Shown: positions 31,959 through 40,740, counted from the first letter of the stretch. The stretch: DNA of 64,000 nucleotides from Rhizobium sp. Q54 (GCA_945878875.1 CAMCUC010000002.1:1-64000), one strand, 5' to 3'. Notes: a model not told the origin generated them from the letters alone. Numbers and translations are program-made.

Positions 31959-33244
31959 ATGCACGCTCGCCCCTGCTCATCGCCTATCGCGCGCTCACCA
32001 CAATCGCCACGCCGCTCTTGCCCGCGTGGCTCCTGTGGCGTTTGAGCCGGGGCAAGGAGGATCGCAATCGTCTTGGCGAGCGGCGCGGACTGGCGGGGCT
32101 GAACCGTCCCAAGGGCCGCCTTGCATGGCTGCATGGAGCCAGCGTCGGCGAGGCGCTGGCCTTGCAGCCGTTGATCCAGCGCCTGCGCGCGCGCGGCTTC
32201 AACGTGCTGCTGACCACAGGCACGCTCACCTCGGCGCGCGTGATGGAGGACCGGCTTAGCGACGGCGTGTTCCACCAATTTGCGCCGCTGGACAGCGCGC
32301 ATTACGTGAACCGATTCCTCGATCATTGGCGCCCCGACATCGCGCTGTTCGCCGAATCTGAATTGTGGCCCAACATGCTTCTGGAGGCGGACGCGCGCGG
32401 CATTCCGCTGGTGCTCGTCAACGCCCGCGTGTCGGAGCGCTCCTACAATCGCTGGCGCCAATTCCCCGGCGCCATCCGCGCGCTGCTGGGCGCCATCGAT
32501 TTGTGCCTGGCCCAAAGCCCCGCCGACGCCACGCGGCTGATGGACCTTGGCGGCGCCCGCGTGCAGGTGGCGGGCAATCTCAAATATGACGTGCCAGCCC
32601 TGCCCGCAGATCCGGCAAAACTTGCGCGCATGCGGGCGATCGTCGGCGCGCGCCCGGTGTGGCTGGCGGCCTCCACGCACGCGGGCGAGGAGGAGATTGC
32701 GCTTGCGGTCCATTGCGGCCTGCTGCGTCAATTCCCCAACCTTCTGACGATTGTGGCCCCGCGCCATCCCGAACGCGGTGGACAGATCGCAGCCATGGCG
32801 CGCCAATATGGCGTGCCTGTCAGCCAGCGCTCGGCCGGCGAGACGCCCGGCCCCGGCTCGCAATTCTACGTCGCCGACACCATCGGCGAACTTGGCATGT
32901 TCTACCGCGTGTGCGGCATCGTCTTCGTCGGCAAATCGCTTGCTGGCGAGGGCGGGCAAAACCCGATTGAACCCGTAAAGCTTGGCGCCGCCATTCTGCA
33001 CGGACCAAACGTGTCGAACTTCGCCGACGTCTATGCCGCGATCCAGTTGGAAAGCGGCGCGATTGAAGTGCGCGACGTCGAGGAAATGGCCAGCGCACTG
33101 GCCTCCCTGCTCAGCGACGCGCGGCGCCTGCGCCAGACTGCGCGCGCCGCCAGCGAAGTCGTGCACGGTATGGGCGGCGCCTGCGATTCGATCATGCAGG
33201 CGATAGAGCCCTATATTTTGCAAATGCAGATCGGGCGCAATTGA
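31955..33244 (+). CDS. waaA: 3-deoxy-D-manno-octulosonic acid (Kdo) transferase
   Basis: A 429-residue inner-membrane GT30 glycosyltransferase that adds Kdo to the lipid A precursor. It has an N-terminal membrane anchor (about 10-25), the GT30 N domain with LAWLHGASVGEALALQPLI (catalytic Glu in GASVGE) and FAESELWPNMLLEA, and a C domain with VAPRHPERGGQIAAMA and GGQNPIEP. The start overlaps the upstream acyltransferase stop (ATGA), and the stop touches the lpxK start (TGATG). Confidence 0.94.
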   Translation: MNARSPLLIAYRALTTIATPLLPAWLLWRLSRGKEDRNRLGERRGLAGLNRPKGRLAWLHGASVGEALALQPLIQRLRARGFNVLLTTGTLTSARVMEDRLSDGVFHQFAPLDSAHYVNRFLDHWRPDIALFAESELWPNMLLEADARGIPLVLVNARVSERSYNRWRQFPGAIRALLGAIDLCLAQSPADATRLMDLGGARVQVAGNLKYDVPALPADPAKLARMRAIVGARPVWLAASTHAGEEEIALAVHCGLLRQFPNLLTIVAPRHPERGGQIAAMARQYGVPVSQRSAGETPGPGSQFYVADTIGELGMFYRVCGIVFVGKSLAGEGGQNPIEPVKLGAAILHGPNVSNFADVYAAIQLESGAIEVRDVEEMASALASLLSDARRLRQTARAASEVVHGMGGACDSIMQAIEPYILQMQIGRN

Positions 33245-34266
33245 TGCGCGCGCCAGACTTCTGGTGGGATCAGAAGCCGGATTTTCGCGCGACCGCGCTC
33301 GCCCCATTGGCCGCGCTTTATGGCGCCATCGCCGCCCGCCGCATGGCGCGCAGGGGCGTAGCGGTCGACGCGCCAGTCATCTGCATCGGCAATTTTGTCG
33401 CTGGCGGCGCCGGCAAGACTCCAACAGCGCTGGAGGCGGCCCGCGTTCTGCGCCAGCTTGGCGAGCGGCCATTCTTTCTGTCGCGTGGCTATGGCGCGCG
33501 CAGCGCCAACCGCACGCCGCTGCGGGTCGATTTTGAGCGCCATAATTCAACGCAGGTTGGCGACGAGCCGCTGTTGCTGGCGCTGCAAGCCCCCACCATT
33601 GTCTGCACCGACCGTATCGCCGGGGCGCAGGCCTGCGTGCGCGCGGGCGCCAGCGTCATCGTGATGGACGACGGCCTGCAAAACCCCGCGCTGCTGAAGG
33701 ATCTCGCCATCGCCGTGATCGATGCGGGCGCCGGTGTCGGCAATGGCCTGTGCATCCCTGCCGGGCCGCTGCGCGCGCCTCTGGAGGCGCAATTCTCGCA
33801 CATCGACGCAGTGATGCTGATCGGCCAGAATTCGAGCTTTGGGCCGGGACAGGACGTTGCGGAAAGCGCCCGCGACCATGCCATCCCGGCTCTCACCGGC
33901 GTTCTGGCGCCGGACCCGGAACAGGCCGCAGATTTTCTGGGTCGCCGGGTCGTGGCGTTTGCGGGCATCGGGCGCCCGGAGAAGTTTTTCGACACGCTGC
34001 GCAGCGCCGGCGCCGTGCTGACGGCAAGCCATGCCTTCGCCGATCATCACGTCTATTCAAAAACTGAACTGGAGCGACTGCGGGCCGAGGCCAAAAGCAC
34101 GGGCGCGCTGCTTGTCACCACCGCCAAGGATCACGCCCGCTTGGCGTCTTCAGGAATGGGCTCCCCGCGCGACATCAGCGTGCTTGATGTGACGCTTGTC
34201 CCCGACGAGCCGTCCGATTTCGCCGACCTGCTGGCGCAAGGCCTTGCGCGCGCCCGCCGTCGCTAG
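33244..34266 (+). CDS. lpxK: Tetraacyldisaccharide 4'-kinase
   Basis: A 340-residue membrane-associated P-loop kinase that phosphorylates the 4' position of the lipid A disaccharide. The Walker A motif is modified as in the family: GNFVAGGAGKTPTALEAARVL (residues about 50-70). The substrate motif SRGYGAR and VIVMDDGLQNP follow. ATG 33244 overlaps the waaA TGA by one base; a TTG three bases upstream is less likely. The last four bases overlap the DUF2093 gene on the other strand. Confidence 0.94.
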   Translation: MRAPDFWWDQKPDFRATALAPLAALYGAIAARRMARRGVAVDAPVICIGNFVAGGAGKTPTALEAARVLRQLGERPFFLSRGYGARSANRTPLRVDFERHNSTQVGDEPLLLALQAPTIVCTDRIAGAQACVRAGASVIVMDDGLQNPALLKDLAIAVIDAGAGVGNGLCIPAGPLRAPLEAQFSHIDAVMLIGQNSSFGPGQDVAESARDHAIPALTGVLAPDPEQAADFLGRRVVAFAGIGRPEKFFDTLRSAGAVLTASHAFADHHVYSKTELERLRAEAKSTGALLVTTAKDHARLASSGMGSPRDISVLDVTLVPDEPSDFADLLAQGLARARRR

Positions 34267-34487
34267 AGCTTCACCCTCACGCCAAGTCGGACGAGCTTGG
34301 CTTGCGGATCGAGATAGGCTTCCTGAAGATCGACGTCCCAATAGCGTAATTCCTCTATCGGGATAGGTTCTCCCGTGACGGCGCAACGCACGAAGGCGCC
34401 GGGGCGAACGATGCGGAAATCGCCGTCGAGATATTCAATCTGCGCCTCAGGCGCGCCGGGCGTGGACGGGCGTTCAATGCGGTTCAT
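34263..34487 (-). CDS. DUF2093 protein
   Basis: A 74-residue protein of the DUF2093 family (EAQIEYLDGDFRIVRPGAFV, RCAVTGEPIPIEELRYWDVD), common in Hyphomicrobiales beside lpxK. It is probably a small beta-rich cytoplasmic protein of unknown function. It is convergent with lpxK, sharing four bases at the stops. Confidence 0.88.
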   Translation of the reverse strand: MNRIERPSTPGAPEAQIEYLDGDFRIVRPGAFVRCAVTGEPIPIEELRYWDVDLQEAYLDPQAKLVRLGVRVKL

Positions 34488-34553
34488 GGTTTTGGATCCA
34501 GTGTTGAAACCACCATAAAACGTGGCGGGCGCAATTCAAGCTGCTCAATTTTT

Positions 34554-34600
34554 GGACCACGGACCTGTGGTCCCCATGCGGGCTGGAAGCCCGCGGTCCA
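34554..34600. repeat. Dispersed palindromic (REP-like) repeat, copy 1
   Basis: Two palindromes in a row: GGACCAC-ggacct-GTGGTCC (34554-34573) and GCGGGCT-gga-AGCCCGC followed by GGTCC (34578-34599). The second palindrome recurs at 47011-47027, 52149-52170 and, inverted, 52191-52207, always between genes. Confidence 0.75.
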
Positions 34601-34618
34601 GACACCGCCTGAAACCCC

Positions 34619-36040
34619 CTAACCCGCGTTCGCCTCCTGCTTGATCGAGCGTGGATCGGTTGCGCGCACCAGCGTCACGCTGCAGGGGGCGCGAGCCGCC
34701 ACTTCCGAGGAGACGCTGCCAAGGAAGCGGCGCATTTGCGAGCGGCCTTTGGCGCCCACAACGATCTGGTCGGCGTGGTTTTTTGAGGCAAATTCCAAAA
34801 TCGCTTCCGCCGGGTCCATATGTTCCAGCACGTGGAAGCTGATCTTGTCGGTCGCCAGCCCCAGCGGGCGCGCCCAGTCTTTCAGCTCGACGAGGCGCTG
34901 CACATGGATGTTGCGCCCCTCAGCGTCAAAGGGATCGTGAACGAACACAGCGCTCAGCTTCAACACGTTGACGCAGGCGAGACGCACGTCGCCGGAGCTT
35001 CCCAACACGCGCTCGGTATGCACCCGCACGGCTTCGGCCAGATATTCCAGATCCTCATCCAGATTGACCGCCACCAGTACGATGGAGCCGGAATTGGGCG
35101 CGTAGGCCTGGGGCTCTGGCGGGGGCAGCGCGCGCACCCGCAGCCAGCGACGCAGCGCAGTGATGATGCCGTTGCGGTTCATGCGTTCGGCGCGCTCGGT
35201 CAGCAGCACGGCGTCCGGATTTTGCAGGGCGAACGCCAGCCGCGCCGGGGTCTGGAAGCGCTTGGCGGGGTCTACTTCGAGGCAGCGCAGGATGATTTCC
35301 TGCAGGAAGGGGGGAATATCCTTGCGGATTTTGCGCGGCGGAATGGGGTCGCGCCAGAGCCTCGTCTTGAGCGCCTGTTGCGAACGAGGCAAGCCGAAGG
35401 GGCGCTCGCCGGTCGCCAGATGATAAAGCAGCACGCCCAGCGAAAAGATGTCGGAGCGCGGGTCGGCGCGGTTCTGGCGCACCTGCTCGGGCGAAATATA
35501 GGGCGCCGTTCCCATCGGCAGCCGGAATTCGGCCTCCAGCAGATCGGGCATTTCACGATGGCGCGAGAGACCAAAGTCGATAAAACACGCCTCGCCCGTG
35601 TCGCGAATCATGATGTTGGAGGGCTTGATGTCGTGGTGGATGACCTTCTGCTTGTGCAGCTCGATCAGGGCGGTCGCCACTTTAACGCCAATCGCCGCGA
35701 CCTCCATCGGCGGCAAAGGCGAGCGCTCGAACGTGGGATAGAGCGTATCGCCCTGCACGAATTCCATCGCGATATAGGGCCGGCTGGCGTAATCGCCGAC
35801 GCTGTAGACCTTGGGCACATGCACGCCCGACAGGCGCGGCAGGATCATCATCTCCATCTCGAAGCCCACGATCACGGTGGGGTCTTCGCCGTCCTGAATC
35901 TTCGGCACTTTGAACAGCACCGGGCCGGGAATGTCGGGATGGCTGGCGCGAAAGATGATCGCCATGCCGCCGACGTGCAATTGCTCGCCGACGAGATAAC
36001 CGTCGATGGTCTCCCCGGGCGTGACTTCCATTCGGTTCAT
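34619..36040 (-). CDS. Serine/threonine protein kinase fused to a universal stress protein domain
   Basis: A 473-residue cytosolic fusion. Residues 12 to about 275 form a Hanks-type kinase: glycine-poor loop GEQLHVGGMAIIF, VLFKVPK (Lys), VIHHDIKPSNIMI (catalytic Asp), DFGLSR and TAPYISPEQV. Residues 318 to about 460 are a UspA domain (VLVAVNLDEDLEYL, ending DQIVVGAKGRSQMRRFLGSV and APCSVTLV), with the G-2x-G-9x-G-type ATP loop. The combination is recurrent in Hyphomicrobiales and suggests stress-linked phosphorylation. The phosphoesterase gene ends 3 bases before this start, so the two may act together. Confidence 0.9.
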   Translation of the reverse strand: MNRMEVTPGETIDGYLVGEQLHVGGMAIIFRASHPDIPGPVLFKVPKIQDGEDPTVIVGFEMEMMILPRLSGVHVPKVYSVGDYASRPYIAMEFVQGDTLYPTFERSPLPPMEVAAIGVKVATALIELHKQKVIHHDIKPSNIMIRDTGEACFIDFGLSRHREMPDLLEAEFRLPMGTAPYISPEQVRQNRADPRSDIFSLGVLLYHLATGERPFGLPRSQQALKTRLWRDPIPPRKIRKDIPPFLQEIILRCLEVDPAKRFQTPARLAFALQNPDAVLLTERAERMNRNGIITALRRWLRVRALPPPEPQAYAPNSGSIVLVAVNLDEDLEYLAEAVRVHTERVLGSSGDVRLACVNVLKLSAVFVHDPFDAEGRNIHVQRLVELKDWARPLGLATDKISFHVLEHMDPAEAILEFASKNHADQIVVGAKGRSQMRRFLGSVSSEVAARAPCSVTLVRATDPRSIKQEANAG

Positions 36041-36043
36041 GGA

Positions 36044-36787
36044 TCACCGCCCGATGAAGAGGCGCGCTGCGAGCAATTGCGGCAGGCCGGCCGCATGGAT
36101 TTTGCGTGCGGCGCTCTCAATATCGTAGGGCACGCGCAGATAGCTCATCTCGTTGCGCTTCGAATCCAGCAGGCCGTAGGCGGCGGCGGGATTGCGATCG
36201 CGAGGCTGGCCGACCGCCCCCTGCACCATGAGCCATTTGCGGCTGGCAACCAGCGGCACCGGCGCGCCATTTTGCGGCTTGAAGCCAATCGCAGGCTTCT
36301 GCGGCGCCATATGATAGAGCTGCGGCACGTGGATATGGCCGCAAAAAGTCAGCCGCTTTTCAGTGGCGCGCAGCGAACGTTCGGCGCTGGATCCGTCCGT
36401 CACATAGCGCCAGTCGTCAGGCCTGTTGGCCTCGGCGTGAACATAGAGACGATCTTCGTCCTCGATGGCCATGGGCAGCGTGCGCAGATAATCGCGCGCG
36501 TCCTCGTCCAGCTCGTCATAGGTCCAGGTGATGGCGGCGGTCGCGTAATCGTTCATGTTCTCGGCGACGCCGGAGGCCGCCGCCGCATCATGATTGCCCT
36601 TGACGACGAAGCTCTCGTCGCGCGCCAGTTCTCGCACCTTGTCCACGACATAGGCGGGATCAGCGCCATAACCCACGAGGTCGCCCAGAAACACCCAGCG
36701 ATCTACGCCCTGGCGCTTGGCGTGGGCGACGCAGGCGTCAAGCGCCTCCCGATTTGCGTGGATGTCCGATATGAAAGCGATACGCAT
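36044..36787 (-). CDS. Calcineurin-type metallophosphoesterase
   Basis: A 247-residue metallophosphatase of the YfcE/MJ0936-like family. The metal-ligand set is complete: DIHANREAL (D..H), GDLVGYGADP, GNHDAAA, then HAEANRPDDW and GHIHVPQLYH. The natural substrate (protein, nucleotide or phosphodiester) is unknown. ATG 36787 is where the fold begins; upstream in-frame sequence is not conserved in character. Tight linkage to the downstream kinase-USP gene raises the possibility of a kinase/phosphatase pair. Confidence 0.87.
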   Translation of the reverse strand: MRIAFISDIHANREALDACVAHAKRQGVDRWVFLGDLVGYGADPAYVVDKVRELARDESFVVKGNHDAAAASGVAENMNDYATAAITWTYDELDEDARDYLRTLPMAIEDEDRLYVHAEANRPDDWRYVTDGSSAERSLRATEKRLTFCGHIHVPQLYHMAPQKPAIGFKPQNGAPVPLVASRKWLMVQGAVGQPRDRNPAAAYGLLDSKRNEMSYLRVPYDIESAARKIHAAGLPQLLAARLFIGR

Positions 36788-36870
36788 TTTGCCCGTCCAG
36801 AAGCGGGAGCCCCTCAAGCTGCACAACGTACAGCTTTCCCGCGCAACTTGCTCTGGCACAAAGGAATGAG

Positions 36871-36934
36871 AGCGTCACGCCTTTTGAAAGGGCGCCCTGT
36901 CCGCAAAGCGGGCAAACAGGGCGCGGTTGACGCT
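36871..36934 (-). terminator. Nested hairpins at the end of msrB
   Basis: Inner arms GCGCCCTGT (36892-36900) and ACAGGGCGC (36916-36924), outer arms AGCGTCA (36871-36877) and TGACGCT (36928-36934). The outer arm reaches into the msrB stop codon (36933-36935). There is no strong T-run, so termination is likely but not certain. Confidence 0.5.
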
Positions 36935-37376
36935 ATTTCTGCGGCTCAAACCCCATCGCTAGACCGTTCATGCAATAGCGCAAGCCCGTAGGGGCCGGAC
37001 CGTCGGGGAAGACGTGGCCAAGATGGCCGCCGCACGCAGCGCAATGGACTTCCGTGCGCGCCATGAAGAAAGCCCGGTCTTCGGACGTCTCGACAGCGCC
37101 CTCCAGCGGCTCAAAGAAGCTCGGCCAGCCGGTGCCTGATTCAAACTTTGTCCCCGCATCGAACAGCGCTTGCTGGCAGCCCGCGCAGACGAAGGTTCCG
37201 GCCCGCTTCTCGTGATTGAGGGGGCTTGTGCCAGCGCGCTCGGTGCCGTGCTCGCGCAAGACGTAGAATTGCTCAGGCGTGAGATCGCGCTTCCATTCTT
37301 CCGGTGTCTTCTCGACGCGAAAGTCCTCGCCCTTGGTCTCTTTCGACGATGACCCGAACATTGAACCCAATCCCAT
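36933..37376 (-). CDS. msrB: Peptide-methionine (R)-S-oxide reductase
   Basis: A 147-residue enzyme that reduces methionine-R-sulfoxide in oxidised proteins. The SelR fold is complete, with two zinc CxxC pairs (VCAGCQQ and HCAACGG), GTGWPSFFEPL, and the catalytic Cys in LRYCMNGLAM. The ATG at 37376 has GGGAGA upstream; a longer frame starts at 37424 but lacks a site. No signal peptide remains after this choice, so it is cytosolic. It ends within a large hairpin. Confidence 0.93.
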   Translation of the reverse strand: MGLGSMFGSSSKETKGEDFRVEKTPEEWKRDLTPEQFYVLREHGTERAGTSPLNHEKRAGTFVCAGCQQALFDAGTKFESGTGWPSFFEPLEGAVETSEDRAFFMARTEVHCAACGGHLGHVFPDGPAPTGLRYCMNGLAMGFEPQK

Positions 37377-37436
37377 TTCAAATCTCCCTGCGCACGCTGA
37401 TTTAAATAAGGCGCATGGCTGCAAAAGCCCAGCCGC

Positions 37437-38993
37437 CTAAAACAGATCGCCCTGCGTTTTGGGCGCAAGTGGCTTGGGGGAAGCCACGCGCGCAGGTTTG
37501 GCGCGCAGCGGCGATGAGGCGCCCGATGCGGCGCCCGGCGGCGGCGCTCCATCCCCGCCGGTGGCGATTGCGTCAGCCCGCCCGTCGGCAAACTCCAGCG
37601 ACAAGCCCTGTCCCGGCGCAATCTGGCTGACGCTGCGCACAAGCTGGCCGCCCTCGACCGCCCGCACCAGAGCGAACCCGCGCGCCAGCACGTTGCGATG
37701 ATCGAACGAGGCGAACAATTTGCCCAGGCCTGAAAGCGCGTTGCGGCGCTGCGCCAGCCCGCCCGCATAGGCGCGGGCCAAGCGCTCATGCACCATTTTC
37801 AGCCGCGCCGCATTGGCCTTGTTGCGCTCGCCCTCGCGCCGCAGCGCCGTGACATGGCCAGCGTTCAGCCGCGCTGAAAGCCCCACCAGCCGCTCGCGAC
37901 GGCGCGCCAGCTCGGCATAGGGCGAATGGCGCGCCACCAGCGCGCCAAGCTGGCCAAGGCGCACGACATGATCGCGCAGCAAAGCCCGCACGCGCGCAGG
38001 CAGCATGTCGCCAGCGCGGTCCAGCCTCTGGCGCGGCATGGCGAGGAGATCTTCCACGCCCGGCATCGCGCGAACCAGCGCCCGCATGTCAGCGCGGCAG
38101 CGCTCGGTCAGGCGCGCCATCGCTCCGCGCTGGCGCCGGGCAAGCGCCTCGACCTGGCCGATGAGATCGGCGCGCACCGGCACGCACATTTCAGCCGCCG
38201 CCGTTGGCGTTGGCGCACGCCTGTCGGAGGCATGGTCGATCAGCGTCCAGTCGGTCTCGTGGCCGACGGCGGAGACCAGCGGAATCATGCTGGCGGCGGC
38301 CGCGCGCACCAGCGCCTCGTCGTTGAAGCCCCAGAGATCTTCGAGCGAGCCGCCGCCGCGCGCAACGATGATCACGTCTGGCCGGGTGACGGCGCCGCCT
38401 TCAGGCAAGGCGTTGAAGCCCTCAATCGCGCGCGTGACTTCCATCGCGCAGGTATCGCCCTGCACCCGCACCGGCCACACGATCACGCGCACGGGAAAGC
38501 GGTCTTTGATTCGATGCAGAATGTCGCGGATCACTGCGCCCGTGGGGGAAGTTACGACGCCGATGGTGCGCGGCATGAAGGGGAGAAGCTGCTTGCGCCC
38601 CTCGTCGAACAGCCCTTCGGCCGCCAGCCTGCGGCGGCGATCCTCCAATTGCGCCAGCAGCGCGCCAACGCCCGCGGGCTCAATGGTTTCAACGATGATC
38701 TGGTAGGAGGATTTGTTGGGATAGGTCGTGATCTTGCCGGTGGCGATCACCTCCATACCCTCTTCGGGCTTGACGCGCAGGCGCTGGAACACGCCCTTCC
38801 ACATCACCGCGTCAATCTTGGCGCCCTGATCCTTGAGCGCAAAATAGACATGGCCCGAGGAATGGGGCCCGCGCCAGCCCGACACTTCGCCGCGCACCCG
38901 CACATAGCCGAAGCGATCCTCGACCGTGCGCTTGAGAGCGCTCGACAATTCCGTGACGCTGAGTTCGGGCGCGTTGCCGGTGGCTTCTGACAT
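37437..38993 (-). CDS. xseA: Exodeoxyribonuclease VII large subunit
   Basis: A 518-residue subunit of the single-strand-specific exonuclease. An N-terminal OB fold (about 10-110: VTELSSALKRTVEDRFGYVR, GEVSGWRGPHSSGHVYFALKD in part) is followed by the catalytic domain (about 130-440) with GVVTSPTGAVIRDILH, VIIVARGGGSLEDLWGFNDE and AVGHETDWTLIDHASDRRAP, and helical C-terminal segments. The tail (about 470-518) is Gly/Pro/Ala-rich. The small subunit xseB is not in the window. Confidence 0.94.
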   Translation of the reverse strand: MSEATGNAPELSVTELSSALKRTVEDRFGYVRVRGEVSGWRGPHSSGHVYFALKDQGAKIDAVMWKGVFQRLRVKPEEGMEVIATGKITTYPNKSSYQIIVETIEPAGVGALLAQLEDRRRRLAAEGLFDEGRKQLLPFMPRTIGVVTSPTGAVIRDILHRIKDRFPVRVIVWPVRVQGDTCAMEVTRAIEGFNALPEGGAVTRPDVIIVARGGGSLEDLWGFNDEALVRAAAASMIPLVSAVGHETDWTLIDHASDRRAPTPTAAAEMCVPVRADLIGQVEALARRQRGAMARLTERCRADMRALVRAMPGVEDLLAMPRQRLDRAGDMLPARVRALLRDHVVRLGQLGALVARHSPYAELARRRERLVGLSARLNAGHVTALRREGERNKANAARLKMVHERLARAYAGGLAQRRNALSGLGKLFASFDHRNVLARGFALVRAVEGGQLVRSVSQIAPGQGLSLEFADGRADAIATGGDGAPPPGAASGASSPLRAKPARVASPKPLAPKTQGDLF

Positions 38994-39101
38994 GGTTCAA
39001 TTATGCACAGATGGCGACGCGCACGCCAATCTCCATTAACTTCAACTTAACTATAAATTGCGATTTTCGAATGGTCCGCTCTCCTGACGGGACCCCCGAA
39101 A

Positions 39102-39332
39102 GTGACAGCACGCTCGCTTACGTCGCACAACAATCCGAACGCTCCAGCGGAGAGTTTTGAGCTGCGCGCGCCGCGACGTCAGGAGGCGGACGCCTTCCCC
39201 GTCCGCCCGTATTCAGCAATGGTGATTCTGGGCGTCTGGTGTTGCGGTGCGGCGCTTTCGCTCGCTGTCGTTCTCAAGTTGGCAGCCTTATGTCAGGCGC
39301 TCGTTCATTCGCTGTCTGCGGGCTCGACGTAG
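39102..39332 (+). CDS. Hypothetical small membrane protein
   Basis: A possible 76-residue protein with a polar N-terminus of about 38 residues and one strong transmembrane helix (AMVILGVWCCGAALSLAVVL, about 40-60) plus a second hydrophobic stretch. It would start with GTG and has no good ribosome site. It is divergent from xseA. Without a family match it is only a plausible gene. Confidence 0.4.
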   Translation: MTARSLTSHNNPNAPAESFELRAPRRQEADAFPVRPYSAMVILGVWCCGAALSLAVVLKLAALCQALVHSLSAGST

Positions 39333-39381
39333 AGTTTAGCACGCGCGATCATGTTCGCGCTGACTGACCTCGTGACCTGTG

Positions 39382-40179
39382 TCACGAGCCCTCGTCGGGA
39401 ATATTGAGGACGACGCCGCAAGCCTTGCAATGCACGGCGTCCGGCTCATGCCGCTGAAGACCGCATTGCGGGCATGGAAAACGCACTTTGTGGGGCCGGA
39501 ACAGCACCTGCGCCAGACGCAGAAACAGCGTGACGCCAGCGATCATCACAACGACTGAAATCAATCGTCCCCACGTTCCGGACAGAGTGATGTCGCCAAA
39601 ACCGGTCGTTGTCAGCGTCGTCACCGTGAAATAGAGCGCATCGACATAATTGGCGATCAGCGGGTTTTTCGCGTGCTGGCTCTCGTAGACAACGCCAGTC
39701 ATGACAAAGATGAACACCAGAAGATGCACGATCGCGATAATGACGTCTTCATTGCGCCGGAAAAACGCAAAATCTACCCGGAGCCGCGCCAGTAATTGAT
39801 AGGCGTGCAACAACCGCAGCGTGCGCAATATGCGCAGGAAAGCCGCGCCCTCGCTGGACAGCGGCGCCAGAAACGAGGCGATTGCAATGATGTCCGCCCA
39901 CGTCGTTGGATGAAGAAGATCGCGCTTGCGATTTTGGCTGATGGCGAGGCGGATCGACAGATCCGCAAGCACCGCAAGGCCGATGACGATGTCCGCCCAT
40001 TCAATAAAGCGATTTCGCTCGATGAACGAGGTTCCAATGATGAAAGCAATCGTAGCCAGATCGAAGATCAGCAGGCCGTAACGAAAGCGATGGCCTCGCC
40101 GCGAATCTCCCTCATACAGTTCCGATAGCCAGTCAAACAGCCTTTGACGAAGCGGGGACGACGCGCTGGCGATGCTCAT
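39382..40179 (-). CDS. Voltage-gated-type potassium channel with C-terminal zinc ribbon
   Basis: A 265-residue inner-membrane channel. Six transmembrane segments are apparent: an S4-like helix with Arg every third or fourth residue (FLRILRTLRLLHAYQLLARL, about 115-134), and a pore loop with selectivity filter TTTGFGDI (about 190-197) between S5 and S6. The last 40 residues hold CPQCG and CKACG, a zinc ribbon rarely seen on such channels. The start overlaps the upstream thioesterase stop (ATGA). Ion selectivity for K+ is inferred from the TGFGD filter. Confidence 0.87.
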   Translation of the reverse strand: MSIASASSPLRQRLFDWLSELYEGDSRRGHRFRYGLLIFDLATIAFIIGTSFIERNRFIEWADIVIGLAVLADLSIRLAISQNRKRDLLHPTTWADIIAIASFLAPLSSEGAAFLRILRTLRLLHAYQLLARLRVDFAFFRRNEDVIIAIVHLLVFIFVMTGVVYESQHAKNPLIANYVDALYFTVTTLTTTGFGDITLSGTWGRLISVVVMIAGVTLFLRLAQVLFRPHKVRFPCPQCGLQRHEPDAVHCKACGVVLNIPDEGS

Positions 40180-40562
40180 AACGGCACGGGCCTTGGTTTG
40201 CCGGCCTCGTCAATGGCGACAAAGGTGAAGACGGCGTCCGTCACTTTCTCGCGCGTTCGGCTTTCGAACCGGCGCGCCCACGCCTCGACATGGATCTTCA
40301 TCGACGTCCGCCCCACCGAATCAACCTGCGTATACACGCACAAAACGTCGCCAACCTTGACTGGCGCGATGAAATGCATCGCGTCGAGCGCCACCGTCAC
40401 CACCCGGCCATGGGAGCGATCAGCGCCCGCAATGCCGCCCGCCAGATCCATCTGCGACAGCACCCATCCGCCGAAAATGTCGCCATTTGCGTTGGTGTCG
40501 GCAGGCATTGCGATGGTGCGCACGGTCAATTCGCCGCGCGGCTCCTGTGTCTGACTGGTCAT
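40176..40562 (-). CDS. Acyl-CoA thioesterase, YciA type hotdog
   Basis: A 128-residue hotdog-fold thioesterase. It has the YciA/BACH signature TNANGDIFGGWVLSQMDLAG (catalytic Asp within) and DAMHFIAPVKVGDVLCVYTQ. Such enzymes release free acids from acyl-CoA in the cytosol. ATG 40562 begins the fold. The stop overlaps the channel gene start, suggesting co-translation, though the functional link is unclear. Confidence 0.9.
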   Translation of the reverse strand: MTSQTQEPRGELTVRTIAMPADTNANGDIFGGWVLSQMDLAGGIAGADRSHGRVVTVALDAMHFIAPVKVGDVLCVYTQVDSVGRTSMKIHVEAWARRFESRTREKVTDAVFTFVAIDEAGKPRPVPL

Positions 40563-40740
40563 CGCGCATCTTACCGCTTCGCACTCAAGACCGCCACAGA
40601 GAGCAGGCATGCCCATGACGAGGGATATCTTCACAAGCCATGCGCACTGCGCATGGCAATAGCTAGTTCCGCTTGACCGCCATGCAAGAAAGGATGATTT
40701 TGCTTTTACATTGATCCACGTCACAAAAAAGAGGGTTGGG

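Noticed and set aside
31892-33307. A 471-residue minus-strand frame
   Set aside because: It is antisense to waaA and has no recognisable domain.
34820-36991. A 723-residue plus-strand frame
   Set aside because: It runs antisense across the kinase-USP and phosphoesterase genes, both with clear motifs; the long frame is a consequence of high-GC codon bias.
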